Origin: Maribacter sp.
Lineage (GTDB): Bacteria > Bacteroidota > Bacteroidia > Flavobacteriales > Flavobacteriaceae
Reading direction: 5' to 3'
NCBI GenBank assembly: GCA_024643345.1
Contig: JAHENB010000063.1
Coordinates: forward strand, 75,013-139,012
DNA length: 64,000 nt
Position numbers and translations under genes: made by a program. The stretch's first letter is position 1, and every line of letters begins with the position of its first letter. Below are positions 58,693 to 64,000 of this stretch, piece by piece. A model generated the notes under the pieces. That model searched no databases. It was not told the origin of the DNA and was given only the letters and a program-made list of their open reading frames with translations.

Positions 58693-60429
58693 TTAAATCC
58701 TCGCCTGATAGGTGAACAGGTTGTAATACCTGCCTTCTTTGGCAATCAATTCGTCATGGGTTCCCTGTTCGGCGATACGCCCATTTTCAATTACCAGGAT
58801 TTGATTGGCCTTGCGGATCGTGCTCAATCGGTGGGCGATGACAAAGGTAGTACGCCCTTCGGTCAAGGCCGCCAAACTCTTTTGTATCAGGGCCTCGCTC
58901 TCGGTATCGAGATTTGAGGTCGCTTCATCCAAAATCAAGATTTTGGGATCGGCCAGTACCGCTCGGGCGATGGCAATACGTTGTCTTTGCCCGCCCGAAA
59001 GTTTCACCCCCCGTTCTCCGATAAGGGTATCAAGGCCTTCGTCAAAACGATCGGTAAACTCGTCGACATAGGCCGCTTTGACGGCTTGCTTCAACTCAGC
59101 CTCTGTGGCATTGGGTCTCGGAAACAGTATATTTTCGCGAATCGTGCCCTCAAAGAGAAACTCATCCTGTAAAACCACTCCCAAATATTTTCGGTAGCTG
59201 TTCAGGTTCACTTTGGAGAGGTCCTTGCCATCTATCGATATCTGCCCCGATTGCGGGTTCAGAAAGGTCGCCGCCAAGCCTGCAATGGTCGATTTTCCAG
59301 AACCTGAGCTTCCCACCAATGCCACTACATCGCCCGAGTTCACCTCGAAACTGATGTTGTGAAGCACCTCTTTATCCATTTCATAGGCGAAGGACACATC
59401 GTTAAAAACAATATCCCCTTTTATTTTGTCCAAATTGATGGTCCTTTCTTTTTCATCGAGCTCCGGGGTCATGTTCATCAACTCTTCGGTACGGTCCAAT
59501 CCTGCAAGGGCTTCGGTCAGCTGGCTGCCAATGTTGCTCATCTGAACGATGGGTGCGATCATTAGGCCCAACAAAAAGGTAAAGGACAAAAACTCTCCTA
59601 TGGTCAATTGATCGATCATGATCTTATAGCCGCCAATGCCCATTATTCCAGTTGTGGCGACCCCTAAAAGAAAGGTAGACGAACTCGTCATAAATGCCGT
59701 GGCCGTAAGGCTCTTCTTTACATTCTGGAACAATTTTTCTACCCCCGATTCAAAAACTTTATGTTCCTGTACTTCCGCATTGAACCCTTTGATCACCCGT
59801 ATGCCCCCCAAGGTTTCGGTAAGCCTTCCGGTAACCTCTGCATTGATCTTGCCGCGATTGCGAAAAATGGGACGTATGATCTTAAAGGCTTTTAGGGCGA
59901 TCAAGGCAAAAATGGCCAAAGGCACTAGGGTAAAAAAGGTCATCGACGGACTGATACGCAACAATAAAACCAGGGAAACCACGGCGGTAATGCTGCCCCC
60001 AACGAGTTGAACAAGGCCGGTACCGATCAAGTTTCTCACCCCTTCCACATCGGTCATGATACGCGAGACCAATGCCCCCGATTTCGCATTGTCAAAAAAT
60101 CGAATGGGCAGGGACAATACTTTTTTCTGTACCTGAGCCCGTAATTCGGAAATCAGATATTGTGCCTGCACACTCAAGATCTTGGTCAACAGAAACGAGG
60201 TGATAGCCTGCACAAGAATCGACAAGGCCACCACCAAAACCAATATTTTCAACATTTCAACATTTTTGTTTGGAATCACATCGTCCATGAAATACTTCAG
60301 CGAAATAGGCCCCACAAAACTGGCGGCATTGCTGATCACTATCAAAATCAATCCTATAAAAACAAGGTTGCGCCTTGGCCAAATGATGGTCTTGAATGCG
60401 GTTAGGATGCTCACTTTTTTTTCAGCCAT
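58693..60429 (-). CDS. ABC transporter, fused permease/ATPase
   Basis: GSSGSGKST, GVKLSGGQRQRIAIARAVLADPKILILDEATSNLD, VIAHRLSTI; canonical NBD. Confidence 0.96.
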   Translation of the reverse strand: MAEKKVSILTAFKTIIWPRRNLVFIGLILIVISNAASFVGPISLKYFMDDVIPNKNVEMLKILVLVVALSILVQAITSFLLTKILSVQAQYLISELRAQVQKKVLSLPIRFFDNAKSGALVSRIMTDVEGVRNLIGTGLVQLVGGSITAVVSLVLLLRISPSMTFFTLVPLAIFALIALKAFKIIRPIFRNRGKINAEVTGRLTETLGGIRVIKGFNAEVQEHKVFESGVEKLFQNVKKSLTATAFMTSSSTFLLGVATTGIMGIGGYKIMIDQLTIGEFLSFTFLLGLMIAPIVQMSNIGSQLTEALAGLDRTEELMNMTPELDEKERTINLDKIKGDIVFNDVSFAYEMDKEVLHNISFEVNSGDVVALVGSSGSGKSTIAGLAATFLNPQSGQISIDGKDLSKVNLNSYRKYLGVVLQDEFLFEGTIRENILFPRPNATEAELKQAVKAAYVDEFTDRFDEGLDTLIGERGVKLSGGQRQRIAIARAVLADPKILILDEATSNLDTESEALIQKSLAALTEGRTTFVIAHRLSTIRKANQILVIENGRIAEQGTHDELIAKEGRYYNLFTYQARI

Positions 60430-60568
60430 GTTCTTGTTTTAAGAAAGCGCAAAGTTACTCTAAATTCACCGATACCATGTTGAGGGCACTAGCCAAAGCA
60501 TTTTTTGGTCAAAAATTAGTATTTCGACCACAAGACTATTATTTTCACGAATGAAAATCAAATCCATT

Positions 60569-60778
60569 ATGGAAACGAAAGACAGTAATGGCAACCTATT
60601 GCAGGATGGTGATTCTGTACATCTTACCAAAGATTTAAAGATTAAAGGGATGTCGAAAACCTTAAAGCGAGGGGAAGCCATTCGAAACATAAGGCTCACC
60701 GGTGACCCACAGGAAGTGGAATGCCGTATCGGAAAAGCACAAGTGGTTCTTAAAACGCAATTCTTGAAAAAGGCCTAA
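60569..60778 (+). CDS. PhnA/YjdM domain protein
   Basis: DSNGNLLQDGDSVHLTKDLKIKGMSKTLKRGEAIRNIRLTGDPQEVECRI resembles PhnA C-terminal domain. Confidence 0.85.
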   Translation: METKDSNGNLLQDGDSVHLTKDLKIKGMSKTLKRGEAIRNIRLTGDPQEVECRIGKAQVVLKTQFLKKA

Positions 60779-60867
60779 ATCTTTGAAGATTCGCTTGGTC
60801 TCTTTTTGTTGTTTTGATAGTTGTGCTTTTTCAGGAAAAATTTTCAATATTCAATAATTTTAATTTT

Positions 60868-63048
60868 ATGAAAAATATTGTTTTGCCATGGATACTTGCT
60901 TTTGTCTCCTGTCAGCCGCAACATCAGACACTGCCCGAGGTGGCCCGTTGGCAATCGCAAGCAGAGAATGTCACCATTATCCGTGATGACTTCGGGGTAC
61001 CCCATATTTATGGCAAGTCCGATGCGGATGCGGTGTTCGGGTTGTTGTATGCCCAATGCGAGGATGATTTCAATAGGGTGGAACAAAATTATATTTGGGC
61101 CACCGGCCGCCTTGCGGAAGTGGAGGGCGAAAAGGCCCTTTATAGCGATTTAAGGGCAAAACTGTTCATGACCGAGGCGGAAGCCAGGGAGAATTATGCA
61201 AAAAGTCCCGATTGGTTGAAGCGACTTTGCGATGCATTCGCCGACGGGGTCAATTATTACCTATATACCCATCCCGAAGTGAAGCCAAGACTGCTCACAC
61301 ATTTCGAACCCTGGATGCCCATGTATTTCAGTGAAGGATCCATAGGGGGCGATATCGAACGTGTTTCAACAGAGAAGATACAAGCTTATTACGAAGGCGG
61401 AATGGAAATACCAAAAGCCAAGGAAATTGAAATAAGGGAAAAGGAAAAGGAGAAGGAGCCACAAGGTTCCAATGGCATAGCGATTTCCGGAAAACTAACG
61501 CAATCTGGAAACGCGATGTTGTTGATCAACCCACATACTTCCTTTTATTTCAGGGGGGAAGTACACGCAGTGAGCGAAGAAGGGTTAAATGCTTATGGAG
61601 CCGTTACCTGGGGCCAATTTTTCATTTATCAGGGATTCAATGAAAAAACGGGGTGGATGCATACTTCTACCTACACTGATGTCTTGGATGAATACAAAGA
61701 GACCATTGTAAACGTCGACGGAAAACTGCATTACCAATACGGAGAAGAACTTCGACCCTTGGAAGCCAAGGAAATCTCATTAAAATTTAAGGTCGGGAAT
61801 AGTTTGCAAGAAAGGATTTTCCCGGCCTACCGTACCCATCACGGGCCCATTACCCATATTGAGGAGGGCCAATGGACCGCTACCGCCATGATGTGGGAAC
61901 CGGTCACCGCCCTCGAACAGTCGTATATTCGTACCAAACAGGACGGATACGCAGGGTTCAGGAAGATGATGGACCTTAGAACGAACTCCAGCAACAATAC
62001 GGTGTACGCAGATGGAGGAGGGAACATCGCTTATTTCCATGGTAATTTTGTGCCCAAACGCGATGTCGCTTTTGATTTTTCCAAGCCCGTTGATGGGAGC
62101 AATCCAAAGACCGACTGGCAAGGATTGCACACCGTTGACGAAAACATCCTTTTGCTGAATCCCGAAAATGGGTGGATCCAAAACTGCAACTCAACCCCTT
62201 ATACCGCAGCGATGGAATTTAGCCCCAAAAAAGGAAATTACCCATATTATATGTCGGTCGACCAAGAGAATTTCCGGGGGATCCACGCCATTGAATTGCT
62301 CAAGAAGAAAAGGGGTTATACCATCGACAGTTTGATCGCACTGGCCTATGATCCATTTTTGCCCGCATTCCATGCGTTGATTCCCGGTTTGGTGGAAGCC
62401 TATGATGCTACGTTGCCCAAAGATCCAAAATTGAAAGATCCCATCGAGGTGCTGCGCAAATGGGATTTTAAAACGGCAAAGGAATCTGTAGCCATGACAC
62501 TTGCCCATTATTATGGAACACTTTATGGGCAATTGGGCCAAAAAGATGATGATGTGGATGATATGAACTTGATGATATATTTTGGTGCCGCCTCCCCAAA
62601 AGCAGAGCGATTGCATATTTTCAAAAAGGTCCTTGAACGTTTGAACGCCGATTTTGGCACCTGGAATTTGCCCTGGGGCCAGGTGAACCGATACCAAAGG
62701 TTGAACGGGGATATCAGGCAGGCTTTTGATGACGATCAACCGAGTGTCCCCATCGGTTTTGCCTCTGGGCGCTGGGGCGCCTTGGCCGCTTATGGGGCAA
62801 GGTACAATAACAGCACAAAAAAAATCTATGGTACTCGGGGCAATAGTTTTGTTGCAGTGGTTGAGTTCGGGGAGAAGGTACGCGCCAAAAGCATTTTGGC
62901 AGGAGGGCAAAGCGGCGACCCCAAATCCCCACATTTCGATGATCAGACCCAGCGTTATGCCAATGCTGAATTTAAAGATGTGGCCTATTACAAAGAAGAG
63001 GTCTTAAAGCGGGCACAAGAGACCTATATGCCGGGAAGGCGAAAATAG
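60868..63048 (+). CDS. Penicillin acylase family (Ntn hydrolase) protein
   Basis: VTIIRDDFGVPHIYGKSDADAVFGLLYAQCEDDF; EPQGSNGIAISGKLTQSGNAMLLINPHTSFY; MKNIVLPWILAFVSC signal. Confidence 0.93.
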   Translation: MKNIVLPWILAFVSCQPQHQTLPEVARWQSQAENVTIIRDDFGVPHIYGKSDADAVFGLLYAQCEDDFNRVEQNYIWATGRLAEVEGEKALYSDLRAKLFMTEAEARENYAKSPDWLKRLCDAFADGVNYYLYTHPEVKPRLLTHFEPWMPMYFSEGSIGGDIERVSTEKIQAYYEGGMEIPKAKEIEIREKEKEKEPQGSNGIAISGKLTQSGNAMLLINPHTSFYFRGEVHAVSEEGLNAYGAVTWGQFFIYQGFNEKTGWMHTSTYTDVLDEYKETIVNVDGKLHYQYGEELRPLEAKEISLKFKVGNSLQERIFPAYRTHHGPITHIEEGQWTATAMMWEPVTALEQSYIRTKQDGYAGFRKMMDLRTNSSNNTVYADGGGNIAYFHGNFVPKRDVAFDFSKPVDGSNPKTDWQGLHTVDENILLLNPENGWIQNCNSTPYTAAMEFSPKKGNYPYYMSVDQENFRGIHAIELLKKKRGYTIDSLIALAYDPFLPAFHALIPGLVEAYDATLPKDPKLKDPIEVLRKWDFKTAKESVAMTLAHYYGTLYGQLGQKDDDVDDMNLMIYFGAASPKAERLHIFKKVLERLNADFGTWNLPWGQVNRYQRLNGDIRQAFDDDQPSVPIGFASGRWGALAAYGARYNNSTKKIYGTRGNSFVAVVEFGEKVRAKSILAGGQSGDPKSPHFDDQTQRYANAEFKDVAYYKEEVLKRAQETYMPGRRK

Positions 63049-63094
63049 CACGCAAAAACATTATACCCTGGTCATTAATCCATTGGACCGACCA

Positions 63095-64000
63095 CTATTT
63101 GGGAATTTGTTGGCTCAGGCAATGCAGGGTGCCAAAGCCCCAGATGAAGTCGATAGCATTGATTCCGATAACTTTTCTATCAGGGAAACAATTTGCTAAA
63201 ATGTTTAAGGCATTTCGATCTTGTTCATCGTTAAAAGTGGGCACCAAAACTGTTTTGTTCAAGATCAAGAAATTGGCGTAGCTCGCCGGCAATTGCACCC
63301 CACCGAACATCAATTTTTTCGGCATGGGCAGGGTAAGGATCTTTAGGGGGCTCCCATCCTCCAAAACGGCATTTTGAAGCCGGCTAAGGTTATCTTGCAG
63401 GGGGGCATGGTTCTTGTCTTTTGGATCATCTTCAATGACCGTCACCACGGTATCGGCGGCCACAAAACGGCAGAGGTCATCGATATGGCCATGGGTATCG
63501 TCGCCCACGATGCCATTGCCCAACCAAATGGTATGGGTAATGCCCAGGAATTCCTTGAAAACGCTTTCATATTCTTTCTTGGTGAAGCCGGGATTCCTGA
63601 CCTGAATTTTGGGATGGAGCAGACATTCCTCGGAAGTGATCAGAGTACCTTTTCCATTGACTTCCAGGGCACCACCTTCAAGAACCACTTTCTTTCCCTG
63701 ATAAAGGGCTTGGGTAATCGATATGTTCAAATGTTTTGCTACCCTGCCGGGAACATGACGGTCCAATCGCCAGTTAGGGTATTTTGCCCACCCGTTGAAA
63801 TTAAAATTAATGGCCTCCCTTTGATTGCCATTTTTCACGATGATGGGCCCCGAGTCCCGCATCCAGCTTCGGTTGGTCTTTTGGAGGAGGTAAGAAACAT
63901 GTTCTACCTTTACGGAGGCGGAAACCAACATCTTGTGCACCCTTTCTTTTAATGCGGCATCGGCAACCACCAAAAACACTTTTTCCACTTCCGAGACCTT
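63095..64000 (-). CDS. Agmatine deiminase family protein, 5' end beyond window
   Basis: NRSWMRDSGPIIV, GVVGDDTHGHIDDLCRFV-like segment, FGTLHCLSQQ; the N-terminal part typical of the family is missing at the window edge. Confidence 0.9.
   Translation of the reverse strand, partial: KVSEVEKVFLVVADAALKERVHKMLVSASVKVEHVSYLLQKTNRSWMRDSGPIIVKNGNQREAINFNFNGWAKYPNWRLDRHVPGRVAKHLNISITQALYQGKKVVLEGGALEVNGKGTLITSEECLLHPKIQVRNPGFTKKEYESVFKEFLGITHTIWLGNGIVGDDTHGHIDDLCRFVAADTVVTVIEDDPKDKNHAPLQDNLSRLQNAVLEDGSPLKILTLPMPKKLMFGGVQLPASYANFLILNKTVLVPTFNDEQDRNALNILANCFPDRKVIGINAIDFIWGFGTLHCLSQQIPK

Noticed and set aside
62191-62934. 247-aa minus-strand ORF inside the penicillin acylase gene
   Set aside because: Antisense to a confident CDS; no recognisable domain
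1-64000. Search for CRISPR arrays, prophage genes, transposases, integrases, tRNA or rRNA genes
   Set aside because: No regularly spaced repeats, phage or transposase motifs, or tRNA-like T-loop plus acceptor structures were recognised by eye; a tRNAscan or CRISPR finder run would be decisive

Overview
This 64 kb window is a gene-dense chromosomal segment from a Bacteroidota genome, most likely Flavobacteriia/Flavobacteriaceae. The taxonomic call rests on TAnnTTTG promoters, T9SS sorting domains, and DUF4199, DUF4271, DUF4296, DUF4301, DUF3098 and DUF3127 proteins. Most of it is core metabolism and information processing: rplU-rpmA, ahcY, greA, aat, truB-uppP-ftsX, leuS, pckA, hemD, dihydroorotase, tyrS, trmB, Mrp/NifU/ferredoxin and two ABC transporters. 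I saw no prophage, transposase, CRISPR array, rRNA or tRNA. The parts most worth follow-up are: (1) a PhoB/PhoR pair divergent from a TonB receptor, a two-repeat beta-helix lipoprotein and two cargo-less T9SS CTD mini-proteins, with an 11-bp-phased direct-repeat array in the shared intergenic region; (2) a thiamine-acquisition locus combining a YkoF-like protein, a PnuC/PnuT permease, a NadR-like P-loop kinase, DUF4301 and a TPP-riboswitch-preceded TonB receptor; (3) a TetR-regulated ABC/HlyD/TolC exporter whose only ATPase has degenerate signature, Walker B and H-loop motifs; (4) an unannotated structured RNA upstream of greA; (5) an internally deleted, frameshifted isocitrate dehydrogenase remnant; (6) a Rieske-like lipoprotein without the expected His ligands. 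All family calls come from reading the sequence; no database search was run.
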